Shown here piece after piece: positions 8,216 to 14,569 of a stretch of 21,512 nucleotides of DNA (the stretch's first letter is position 1; each line of letters starts with the position of its first letter). Under the pieces are notes generated by a model. The model worked only from the letters and a program-made list of their open reading frames with translations, made no database searches and was not told where the DNA came from. Source of the stretch: Clostridia bacterium (GTDB lineage: Bacteria; Bacillota; Sulfobacillia; SLMV01); NCBI GenBank assembly GCA_007133365.1, contig SLMV01000111.1, forward strand, positions 1-21,512. Reading direction: 5' to 3'. The translations under genes were made by a program, and so were the position numbers.

Positions 8216-8228
8216 AGAATCGGATTCT
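8216..8228. promoter_or_regulatory. 13-bp perfect palindrome upstream of the Fur-family gene (candidate operator)
   Basis: AGAATC-G-GATTCT is a perfect 6-1-6 inverted repeat, 61 bases before the regulator's start. Fur-family operators are typically 7-1-7 inverted repeats, but their usual core is AAT-N-ATT, which this is not. Autoregulation is therefore only a suggestion. No clear promoter is seen here. Confidence 0.3.
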
Positions 8229-8232
8229 GAGA

Positions 8233-8279
8233 GGTTGGGGTGGATGACAAGATTCATCGGCCCCAACCATGGATTGGGG
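8233..8279 (+). promoter_or_regulatory. Potential two-state RNA leader before the Fur-family gene
   Basis: GGTTGGGG (8233-8240) pairs perfectly with CCCCAACC (8261-8268), and inside this GATGA (8243-8247) pairs with TCATC (8254-8258). The same CCCCAA (8261-8266) can instead pair with TTGGGG (8274-8279) across a 7-base loop. The two helices exclude each other. The second covers GGGG of the likely ribosome site GGGGTGA (8276-8282), so one fold would expose and the other hide translation initiation. No T-run follows, which argues against a simple terminator. Function is inferred. Confidence 0.4.
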
Positions 8280-8288
8280 TGAGGAGTG

Positions 8289-8759
8289 ATGGCGGAGTCA
8301 CACGAAGAGCGTCGGATTTACCGTATCTTGCGAGATGAGGACTTTAAACTTACGCGGCAACGGCGCATTATTGTCGCCACCTTGCTTCGGCACGAGAAAG
8401 AACATTTGTCAGCGGAAGAACTGTATCAATTTGTTCGGGAGCAGGATCCGGAGGTGGGACTTGCGACCGTCTACCGGACCCTTGAACTCTTGGAACGGCT
8501 CGATTTGGTGCGAGGGATAAGTTTTGGTGATGGTCGAATTCGATATGAGTTTACCGGTGAGGTACATCATCACCATCACGTCGTGTGTGTCAGCTGTGAT
8601 CAAATCCAGGAGGTGGATGCTGACCTCCTCGGCGCGGTGGAGGCGGAAGTTACTAGGCGCCTGGGCTACAGCATTGTTGATCATGAACTCAAACTCTATG
8701 GACTTTGCCCGACATGCCAAGAAGACCTGCAAGAGGAAGCGGAAGAAGAAGCGGAATAG
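8289..8759 (+). CDS. Fur-family metal-responsive transcriptional regulator
   Basis: 156 residues. The N-terminal winged helix contains FKLTRQRRIIVATLL and GLATVYRTLELLERLDLV, the recognition-helix signature of Fur/Zur/PerR proteins. The metal/dimerisation domain begins with five consecutive His (H93-H97) and has two CxxC pairs (C100/C103 and C140/C143) that would hold structural zinc. The tail is strongly acidic (EEAEEEAE). Metal preference (Fe, Zn, Mn or peroxide) cannot be decided from sequence alone. The start is ATG 8289; GTG 8286 is in frame but overlaps the GAGGAG purine run. The likely ribosome site GGGGTGA is part of a possible RNA switch. It lies 72 bases before a GDT1-type metal transporter, suggesting shared metal homeostasis. 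Confidence 0.92.
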   Translation: MAESHEERRIYRILRDEDFKLTRQRRIIVATLLRHEKEHLSAEELYQFVREQDPEVGLATVYRTLELLERLDLVRGISFGDGRIRYEFTGEVHHHHHVVCVSCDQIQEVDADLLGAVEAEVTRRLGYSIVDHELKLYGLCPTCQEDLQEEAEEEAE

Positions 8760-8831
8760 TCCTTTGCTTTGCGCTGGAGGGTTGGCGAGCCGACGTATGA
8801 AGATCATTTCAGCACTGGGAGGGATCGCGAG

Positions 8832-9101
8832 ATAGAATGGCGACTGGTTGCAGGCATTTTTGGTTTAGTATTCTTGGCTGAGATAGGGGACAAGACCCAA
8901 TTAGCGGTGATGTTACTTTCCGCTGAAAGCGGTTCGCCTTTGTCGGTGTTTTTGGGGGCGTCGCTGGCGCTTATTTTTAGTACGTTTCTTGCTGTCTTTT
9001 TTGGTGCAGCAATCTCGCGCGTGGTGCCAGCTGAATACCTGCGGCTTGTTGCCGGGGGCATTTTTCTCATGCTCGGTGCTTTTTTGATCATTAATCGTTA
9101 G
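8832..9101 (+). CDS. One-repeat GDT1/TMEM165 (UPF0016) family membrane protein, apparent ATA start
   Basis: Small membrane protein of 89 residues with one copy of the family motif, EIGDKT at 17-22, and about three hydrophobic helices. GDT1/TMEM165 proteins are cation/proton exchangers for Mn2+ or Ca2+; full-length forms have two such repeats, so a one-repeat protein should dimerise. The frame extends upstream to TTG 8769, but that codon has no ribosome site and would add a charged 21-residue segment. Homologues as I recall begin Met-Glu-Trp, exactly where this gene has ATA-GAA-TGG, and GGGAGGG (8817-8823) sits well spaced before the ATA. I therefore place the start at ATA 8832; the conservative alternative is 8769. 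No second repeat gene is adjacent. Confidence 0.75.
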   Translation: MEWRLVAGIFGLVFLAEIGDKTQLAVMLLSAESGSPLSVFLGASLALIFSTFLAVFFGAAISRVVPAEYLRLVAGGIFLMLGAFLIINR

Positions 9102-9147
9102 TTTTGTGCCCCAAAAAAGCCCTGATCCAGCCGGTGGAGGTAAGATG

Positions 9148-9176
9148 TTGTCTCTTACTAACACCTCATTTATAAT
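9148..9176 (+). promoter_or_regulatory. Sigma-A-type promoter of tRNA-Arg
   Basis: TTGTCT (9148-9153) and a perfect TATAAT (9171-9176) are separated by 17 bases. The expected transcription start is about 4 bases before the mature tRNA 5' end at 9187. The GDT1-type gene ends 46 bases upstream, so the tRNA has its own promoter. Confidence 0.8.
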
Positions 9177-9186
9177 GTGCTTAGAA

Positions 9187-9259
9187 GCGCCTATAGCTCA
9201 GTTGGAAAGAGCATCGGCCTCCGGAGCCGGGAGCGCAGGTTCGAGTCCTGCTAGGCGCA
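9187..9259 (+). tRNA. tRNA-Arg (anticodon CCG)
   Basis: Complete cloverleaf. Acceptor stem GCGCCTA (9187-9193) pairs with TAGGCGC (9252-9258). D stem GCTC (9196-9199) pairs with GAGC (9209-9212) around a GG-containing loop. Anticodon stem TCGGC (9214-9218) pairs with GCCGG (9226-9230), closing loop CTCCGGA. The anticodon CCG is at 9221-9223 and reads the Arg codon CGG. T stem GCAGG/CCTGC (9235-9239/9247-9251) has loop TTCGAGT. The discriminator is A9259. The 3' CCA is not encoded; CA-TC follows. Confidence 0.95.
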
Positions 9260-9416
9260 CATCTCCTATATTTGGTCATCGTGGATCCCCTCTATTTGCC
9301 CGCTAGTTCTCCGTGTTCGTCGAGAAAGCAAATCGAGCGATTCAGGTGGATTGTCCGAGCATGTGTTCTGGGGTGACCCCAGCGTTTGGCAGTGCTTTTT
9401 GGTGATTATTGTCTCG

Positions 9417-9425
9417 TGTTATACT
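9417..9425 (+). promoter_or_regulatory. Extended -10 promoter candidate for the DUF4015 gene
   Basis: TG-T-TATACT (9417-9425) is an extended -10 element; the -35 region is poor. A start of transcription near 9432 would lie inside the longest possible reading frame, which supports the downstream start codons (9447 or 9459). Confidence 0.45.
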
Positions 9426-9458
9426 GTTACCGGTTTCCTGAATAGGATGAAGGGATCG

Positions 9459-10664
9459 ATGCGTGTGAGAGTATTTGGCGTCGCTAGAGGTCAGAGGCCC
9501 TTTCGAGTCCGAACGCAGTGTTATCCTCTTTTAGCCTCCTTCCTAATGATTTTCATCATCTTTACCTCGCTTTTTCTTGGGGCGCTGTTTTCGAGCAATA
9601 TGGTGGCGGCAGCGTCATCAGATGAACAACTATGGGTACCGGAGTCCGCGGAAATTTCAAGAATCGTTCAAGATGTCAAGACAGAATATAAGGAACCCAT
9701 ACGAGGGATCTATCTCCCCAGCCGGTTTATCGGGGATGAGGAGCGCATGTCGTCCTATATGGACCTGGCTCGGCAGACCGAAATCAATGCTTTCGTCATC
9801 GATGTTAAGGATGATGATGGATGGATCACGTATGAGAGCCAACTCGAAGCACCCAATTCCTACGAAGCTATCGACGCCCGGATGGGTGATCTGGGTGACT
9901 TGGTTTCGCGGTTAAACGAGGAAGGGATCTATTCCATCGCGCGCGTGGTGGTATTTAAAGACTCGAAGTTGGTACAGGCCCGACCGGATTTAGCAGTCCT
10001 TGGGGCGGCAAGCAATACGCCCTGGATTGACTCGTCAGGATCCTACTGGGTGGATCCCTACGAACGTGAGACGTGGGATTATAATATTGAAATTGCGCAA
10101 GAAGTGATCGAAAAGGGCTTCGATGAAGTCCAGTTTGATTATGTTCGCTTTCCCTCGGATGGCGATATGCATGATGTCCTTTATCCGTTCGAAGATCCCC
10201 ACCGTGAAAAGACACAAGTAATCCATGATTTTCTTCGTGAGGCTCACTGGACTATTCTCAGTGCCGGCGGCCGAAGTTCTGCCGACATCTTTGGAATGGT
10301 AACCACGGTCCGCAATGGGATGGGGATTGGTCAGCGATGGGAGGACACGGTCAAATATTGCGATTACATTTCCCCAATGGTTTATCCTTCTCATTATGGG
10401 CCCAATATTTATGGCCTTTCGAACCCGAATGCGGCCCCGTTTGAGACCGTTGATTATGCCATGAGGGATGCACTGAAGCGGAACCGACGGGGCGATGCCT
10501 ATCTTCGCCCTTGGCTCCAAGATTTTTCCTGGGGCATTCATTACGGGCGTGCGGAAGTTCGTGCCCAGATCGATGCAACATACGCGAATGAGATAAACAG
10601 CTGGCTCTTATGGAACCCGGCTGGAAACTACACCCGTGATGCATTGAAACCGTCTTCAGAATGA
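9459..10664 (+). CDS. Exported or membrane-anchored putative glycoside hydrolase (DUF4015 family)
   Basis: 401 residues from ATG 9459. The N-terminus is basic (MRVRVFGVARGQRPFRVR), followed by one strongly hydrophobic helix (LLASFLMIFIIFTSLFLGAL) and Ala residues, that is, a signal peptide or membrane anchor. The rest is the TIM-barrel-like DUF4015 domain: RGIYLPSRFIGD, then NAFVIDVKDDDGWITYES, and FDEVQFDYVRFPSDGD with acidic residues around 222-228, likely the active-site strand. It probably acts on extracellular or cell-wall glycans; the substrate is unknown. The longest frame opens at TTG 9351, but a promoter candidate (9417-9425) lies inside it. ATG 9447 and 9459 are the realistic starts, with AAGGGA (9450-9455) before the latter. 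It is monocistronic or read through into the EF-G-like gene 69 bases later. Confidence 0.8.
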   Translation: MRVRVFGVARGQRPFRVRTQCYPLLASFLMIFIIFTSLFLGALFSSNMVAAASSDEQLWVPESAEISRIVQDVKTEYKEPIRGIYLPSRFIGDEERMSSYMDLARQTEINAFVIDVKDDDGWITYESQLEAPNSYEAIDARMGDLGDLVSRLNEEGIYSIARVVVFKDSKLVQARPDLAVLGAASNTPWIDSSGSYWVDPYERETWDYNIEIAQEVIEKGFDEVQFDYVRFPSDGDMHDVLYPFEDPHREKTQVIHDFLREAHWTILSAGGRSSADIFGMVTTVRNGMGIGQRWEDTVKYCDYISPMVYPSHYGPNIYGLSNPNAAPFETVDYAMRDALKRNRRGDAYLRPWLQDFSWGIHYGRAEVRAQIDATYANEINSWLLWNPAGNYTRDALKPSSE

Positions 10665-10733
10665 ATGATTGGACCGGAAAACGGTTTAGGAATTAGGGAC
10701 AACGCTATTGATTATTAGAGGAGGAGATCATCA

Positions 10734-12806
10734 GTGCCGAACCATGCAGTCGAACAGATCAGAAACGTTGCTTTGATTTCACACAGCGGTACCGGTAAGA
10801 CCAGCATGTTGGAAAGTATGTTGTTCCTTGCGGGTGCAACCAAGCGTCGGGGGAACGTCGACGACGGCAACAGTATTCTCGATTTTGAGCCGGAAGAACG
10901 GGAAAGACGCGTCAGTATCAGTTCAGCCATCGCCCCGCTCTATTGGAAGGATCAAAGGATTCAGTTTCTCGATACCCCCGGATATTTTGACTTCGTCGGT
11001 GAAGTCCATGCTGCCCTCCGCGCCACGGATTCAGCGATCGTTGTCGCCGAAGCAGTCAGCGGCGTTGAAGTGGGAACCGAGATGGTCTGGGAGTATGCGC
11101 GTAATTACGGTCTTCCGAAAATTGCTTTTATTAATAAAATGGATCGGGAAAATGCGGACTTCTTTAAGGTTTTGGAGCAACTACGGGATAATTTCTCCGA
11201 GCGAATCGTCCCGCTTCAGCTCCCGATTGGGCGGGAGACGGATTTTAACGGGATCGTCGATGTTCTCAACATGACGGCTTATCAATTTGCCAGCGATGGC
11301 GCCGCCGAGGAGATTGAAATTCCCGATGAGCTGCGCGAACAATCGGAAGAATATCACGAAGAAGTGATGGATGCCATCGTTGAAGGTGATGATGAACTTC
11401 TGATGATGTATTTGGAAGGTGAAGAGCTCGATGGGGCTTCACTGCAACGGGCCTTACGTCAGGCTATTATTGAGGGTGAAGTTGTTCCAGTGCTTTGCGG
11501 AGCGTCTGCGCTGGAAGCCGGCATGTCGACCTTGTTAGATTTCATTGCGGAATATTTGCCGGCTCCTTCCGATATGCCCGAGCGAAAGGGTTGGGATCCC
11601 GAGTCAGAGGAAGAAATCAGTCGGAAAGCCAGCGTCGACCAGCCATTTTCAGGGATTGTGTTTAAAACGATGGCGGATCCATACGTTGGTAAACTGACCG
11701 TATTTCGAGTTAATTCCGGCCAAATCCGCTCGAACTCCTCAATCTATAACGCGTCTCAAGGGGAGCAAGAAGATATCGGCCAGTTGTTTGTCCCTATGGG
11801 AAACCAGCAGGAGTCAATTGATGAGGCGGTTGCCGGTGATCTCGTCGCCGTTGCTAAACTACAGCACACTATCACGAGTGACACCCTCTGCAGTGTTGAC
11901 GATCCCATACTTTACCCAGGAATACAGTTTCCTGAACCCGTTTACTCGGTCGCCGTTGAACCGGAGGCTCGAGGCGATGAGGAAAAGATTGGCTCCGGGT
12001 TGGCGCGGTTGGCGGAGGAAGATCCGACGTTTAATGTGGAGCGTAATGCGGAGACGCGACAACAAGTACTCTTTGGTATGGGTGATCTGCATGTGGCCGT
12101 CATCACCGACCGTCTGAAGCGAAAGTTCGGCGTCAGCGTGCGAACATTTCCACCGAAGATTGCCTACCGTGAAACGATTACGGACACGGCTACAGCGCAT
12201 TATCGCCACAAAAAACAATCCGGAGGTCGTGGACAATTCGGCGAGGTTGACCTTCGCGTGGAGCCAAATCCGGATGACGATTTCGAATTCCTCAACGAAA
12301 TCTTTGGAGGCGCAGTGCCCAACCAATTTATCCCGGCGGTTGAAAAGGGAATCCGGGAAACCCTGCAAGAAGGTCCAATTGCGGGATATCCCGTTATCAA
12401 TGTCGGAGTCGCGCTGTACGATGGGGGTTATCATCCGGTTGACTCATCGGAGATGGCCTTTAAGACCGCCGGAGCAATGGCATTCAAGCAAGCATTTCTG
12501 GATGCAAAGCCCGTTCTGCTCGAACCCATACTTGAAGTAGAGGTTCGGGTCCCGGACACGTTTATGGGAGATGTCATCGGGGATCTAAACCGCAAACGAG
12601 GCAAAATTATGGGCATGGAACCCGAAGGGGGCTCTCAGGTCATTAAAGCAAAAGTCCCAGCTTCAGAGATGACGCGCTATGCTATCGACCTTCGATCGAT
12701 TACTCAGGGTCGGGGCACCTATAAAGCGGATTTTTCATCCTATGAGCCGGCACCTTCACATGTTATGGAAAAAATCATAGCGGACGCACAAGAAGAAGCC
12801 GAGTGA
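10734..12806 (+). CDS. Elongation factor G-like GTPase (EF-G paralogue)
   Basis: 690 residues with the full EF-G layout: a GTPase domain, then beta-barrel and RNA-binding-like domains with late motifs GGRGQFGEV and SDQ-type PVDSSEMAFKTAG. G1 is SHSGTGKTS (16-24) rather than the AHIDAGKTT of housekeeping EF-G. G3 is DTPGYFDF (80-87), with Tyr84 where translational GTPases normally have the catalytic His. G4 is NKMD (134-137) and G5 is GASA. These changes mark the EF-G2-like paralogue group, studied in Thermus and mycobacteria, whose role is not settled. The start is GTG 10734 with GAGGAGGAG (about 10719-10727) at good spacing. The canonical fusA should be elsewhere (str operon); this gene does not sit with rpsL/rpsG/tuf. 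Confidence 0.88.
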   Translation: MPNHAVEQIRNVALISHSGTGKTSMLESMLFLAGATKRRGNVDDGNSILDFEPEERERRVSISSAIAPLYWKDQRIQFLDTPGYFDFVGEVHAALRATDSAIVVAEAVSGVEVGTEMVWEYARNYGLPKIAFINKMDRENADFFKVLEQLRDNFSERIVPLQLPIGRETDFNGIVDVLNMTAYQFASDGAAEEIEIPDELREQSEEYHEEVMDAIVEGDDELLMMYLEGEELDGASLQRALRQAIIEGEVVPVLCGASALEAGMSTLLDFIAEYLPAPSDMPERKGWDPESEEEISRKASVDQPFSGIVFKTMADPYVGKLTVFRVNSGQIRSNSSIYNASQGEQEDIGQLFVPMGNQQESIDEAVAGDLVAVAKLQHTITSDTLCSVDDPILYPGIQFPEPVYSVAVEPEARGDEEKIGSGLARLAEEDPTFNVERNAETRQQVLFGMGDLHVAVITDRLKRKFGVSVRTFPPKIAYRETITDTATAHYRHKKQSGGRGQFGEVDLRVEPNPDDDFEFLNEIFGGAVPNQFIPAVEKGIRETLQEGPIAGYPVINVGVALYDGGYHPVDSSEMAFKTAGAMAFKQAFLDAKPVLLEPILEVEVRVPDTFMGDVIGDLNRKRGKIMGMEPEGGSQVIKAKVPASEMTRYAIDLRSITQGRGTYKADFSSYEPAPSHVMEKIIADAQEEAE

Positions 12807-12839
12807 TCTTACGAAATATACGAAACGTAACGAAGACCC

Positions 12840-12885
12840 AGCCCGCAGGAACTTTCCTCCGAACTGTTGAAAGCCCCTGCGGGCT
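12840..12885 (+). terminator. Strong hairpin after the EF-G-like gene (terminator-like, no T-tract)
   Basis: AGCCCGCAGG (12840-12849) pairs perfectly with CCTGCGGGCT (12876-12885); a second inner stem is CTTTC (12852-12856) with GAAAG (12869-12873). It begins 34 bases after the stop codon. The following CGCTCGTATGG has no T-run, so intrinsic termination would be inefficient; it may instead protect the mRNA 3' end or act with Rho. Confidence 0.5.
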
Positions 12886-13272
12886 CGCTCGTATGGAAAT
12901 CGAGGGTTACCTCGCGCGATTGACCTCCTATTCCAGCAAGTCAACCAAACTTTGCTCGAGCCGAGTGCGTCCTTAAGATCAGCGGATTTGAACTTGAAAC
13001 GAAGATATGCAGTAAGCAACCCTAAGAAATCGCTGTCGGAGTAGGGGCCGAGTGCGCTTATTTTGTAGTAGCGTCCTCATTTGTCTTGTAAACCGACCTG
13101 TACCTTCAATAGGGAAACGGTGGGGGCCGTTGGGATGAGCGTTAGGTTGCCACACCTCTTTGGTTGGGCGGGTGCAATACCGAAATTGCCCTGCCGCGTT
13201 TCTGACAAGGCAACTTAGTTGGTTTGATGCTGGTCTACGAAAACAAAATAGGTAAGGTCTTAATCAGCAACA
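12886..13272. other. Gene-free convergent interval with nested potential helices
   Basis: No credible gene on either strand. TTAGGTTGCC (13142-13151) pairs with GGCAACTTAG (13209-13218), ten pairs including two G-T. Enclosed in it, GGCGGG-t-GCAAT (13167-13178) pairs with ATTGCCCTGCC (13185-13195) over loop ACCGAA, eleven pairs with one bulge. AACGG/CCGTT (13116-13120/13127-13131) lies just before. It could be the 3' UTR of the reverse-strand membrane protein gene or an RNA gene. No good promoter was found. Confidence 0.35.
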
Positions 13273-13812
13273 TTATTCAAACTCGGGCTCTTCTCCGCCA
13301 TCACGCCCTAGGAACACCGCGATAAGGAATAAAAGAATAGGGGGCGCAAATTCGCTTGCTAAGGGTCCCGCGCCGCCGAACAATATCCAGATGGCGGGAG
13401 TGACCACGGCCAGCATGATTGCACCGGCCAACGTGTGGCTAATGAATAGCAGGACACCATGGGCAATGTCACTTTCGGCGCGAAGGGCACCATAAATGGA
13501 TAAGGCCAGAAGTGCTAGGAGCCAAAAGGTGTACAGGTGCACCGCCTGTAATCCGGTACCGGGCCGAACAAAGAGTTGAACAAAAGTATTGGCCCAAACA
13601 CTCAATTCTTCACCTGCCAAATCTCCGAATGGCGCAATATTTTGATGCGCGCCGTGAAGAGAGTTTCGGATTCCCCAAATAAGGTGGACCAAAAAGGGAA
13701 TCCCTGCCACCACCCATGCAGTGTATCGTGATAGTGTGGATAACCAGGGACTCGGCGCCGGTGATCTGACTTCCGAATCATTTCGCATCTTAGGCTTTCG
13801 TGGTTGGTTCAT
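13273..13812 (-). CDS. Uncharacterised four-helix membrane protein
   Basis: 179 residues; I do not recognise a family. After a polar, basic N-terminus (MNQPRKPKMRNDSEV) there are about four hydrophobic segments: one around YTAWVVAGIPFLVHLIWGI, one around YTFWLLALLALSIYGAL, one long around LAGAIMLAVVTPAIWILFG, and one around FAPPILLFLIAVFLG, ending in an acidic tail EEPEFE. No catalytic motif is visible. The start at 13812 is preferred over 13827 because AAGGGA lies 6 bases before it on the reverse strand. It is divergent from ctsR across about 260 bases and convergent with the EF-G-like gene. The coding pattern is convincing (hydrophobic segments with clean spacing), but function cannot be assigned. 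Confidence 0.72.
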   Translation of the reverse strand: MNQPRKPKMRNDSEVRSPAPSPWLSTLSRYTAWVVAGIPFLVHLIWGIRNSLHGAHQNIAPFGDLAGEELSVWANTFVQLFVRPGTGLQAVHLYTFWLLALLALSIYGALRAESDIAHGVLLFISHTLAGAIMLAVVTPAIWILFGGAGPLASEFAPPILLFLIAVFLGRDGGEEPEFE

Positions 13813-13999
13813 AATGCATCCCTTCATGGTGGCTCATAATCGTAGCGTGAAGCCCTCTTGAGCAAATATCTTGACGGATAAAGCCTAGGTATAAAGTTGG
13901 CGCAGCTAAATCCTTGACACCCAAACATATTCGCCAAAGGGTGTTTTGTTCCTGCCTTATTCGATATCGTAAATTGCGATTGATGGTTTCGCTTCCCTC
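13813..13999. other. Divergent upstream region between the membrane protein gene and the ctsR promoter
   Basis: Non-coding. It contains ACACCC (13917-13922) and GGGTGT (13939-13944), an inverted repeat with a 16-base loop followed by TTTGTT, terminator-like on the plus strand though no plus-strand gene precedes it. The perfect -35 hexamer TTGACA (13914-13919) overlaps the left arm, but no matching -10 is present. A reverse-strand promoter for the membrane protein gene must lie here; I could not pick one confidently. Confidence 0.3.
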
Positions 14000-14027
14000 T
14001 TTACGTTGATGCATCATATGTTATAAT
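14000..14027 (+). promoter_or_regulatory. Promoter of the ctsR-clpC operon
   Basis: The extended -10 is TG-T-TATAAT (14019-14027), with a perfect hexamer at 14022-14027, and a moderate -35 TTTACG (14000-14005) 16 bases upstream. The CtsR operator lies just downstream, over the expected transcription start, as in known CtsR-controlled promoters. Confidence 0.75.
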
Positions 14028-14036
14028 AATCTAGAA

Positions 14037-14053
14037 AGTCAGAGAAGGTCAGT
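14037..14053 (+). promoter_or_regulatory. CtsR operator (tandem heptad repeat)
   Basis: AGTCAGA-GAA-GGTCAGT matches the CtsR consensus RGTCAAA-NAN-RGTCAAA at 11 of 14 heptad positions with the exact 3-base spacer and central A. It starts 10 bases after the -10 hexamer and 35 bases before the ctsR start, so CtsR bound here would block transcription of its own operon (autorepression). Confidence 0.8.
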
Positions 14054-14071
14054 AGAGAGGGCTGAGGTCGA

Positions 14072-14569
14072 ATGGGAAGTAAGAGCGATTTGATAGAAGA
14101 ATACTTGCTTGATCTTCTCCGCCAAACGGGCAGTCGTGGAGTTGAGATTCGGCGTGTCGACCTTGCTAATCTGTTTCGTTGCGTCCCGTCCCAAATTAAT
14201 TATGTTCTTCAGACGCGCTTCACGCCGGAGCGAGGCTTCATTATTGAAAGCCGACGAGGCGAGGGAGGTTATATTCGCATCATTCGGATGCCAAAGCGTT
14301 CGGCGGATGAGATGCTAAGCAATCTAGTGAGTTCGCTCAATGATCAACTTGATCGAAGGCAAGTGCGAGATTATCTGCGACGACTTTATGAAAACGAGCT
14401 GATTTCGCGTCGGGAATTCAATATAATGGCCGAATCGTTGGGGGTTGGTCGAAAGGCCCAATCTTTTCAATTAACGCGACGCCAACGAAGCGAATTGTTG
14501 AAACGATTTATTCAAATACTAAATTGGCTTCCGCGAAAGGCCGGAGGTGACGAAGACAATGCGCTGTGA
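14072..14569 (+). CDS. ctsR: Transcriptional repressor CtsR
   Basis: Repressor of class III heat-shock (clp) genes; a dimer binds tandem heptad operators such as the one at 14037-14053. The protein is 165 residues. The N-terminal winged helix-turn-helix is clear (FRCVPSQINYVLQTRFTPERGFIIESRRG), and the C-terminal four-helix domain fits. The wing loop reads R62-G63-E64-G65-G66-Y67; Bacillus subtilis CtsR has four consecutive Gly after Arg62. That loop contacts DNA and is linked to heat sensing, and Arg62 is a reported McsB target, so Glu at position 64 is unusual and might change operator affinity or temperature response. The start is ATG 14072 with GAGGT just upstream. The 3' end overlaps mcsA. 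Confidence 0.95.
   Translation: MGSKSDLIEEYLLDLLRQTGSRGVEIRRVDLANLFRCVPSQINYVLQTRFTPERGFIIESRRGEGGYIRIIRMPKRSADEMLSNLVSSLNDQLDRRQVRDYLRRLYENELISRREFNIMAESLGVGRKAQSFQLTRRQRSELLKRFIQILNWLPRKAGGDEDNAL

Noticed and set aside
8760..8831. Manganese (yybP-ykoY) riboswitch before the GDT1-type gene
   Set aside because: The gap is only 72 bases and I could not find the conserved loops of that class.
8837..8881. ATG at 8837 as start of the GDT1-type gene
   Set aside because: It is out of frame with the EIGDKT motif and hits a stop after 14 codons.
9351..9458. Longer N-terminus for the DUF4015 protein from TTG 9351
   Set aside because: A promoter candidate with an extended -10 lies inside this stretch, the purine run before the TTG is too close, and a clear signal-peptide-like start occurs downstream.
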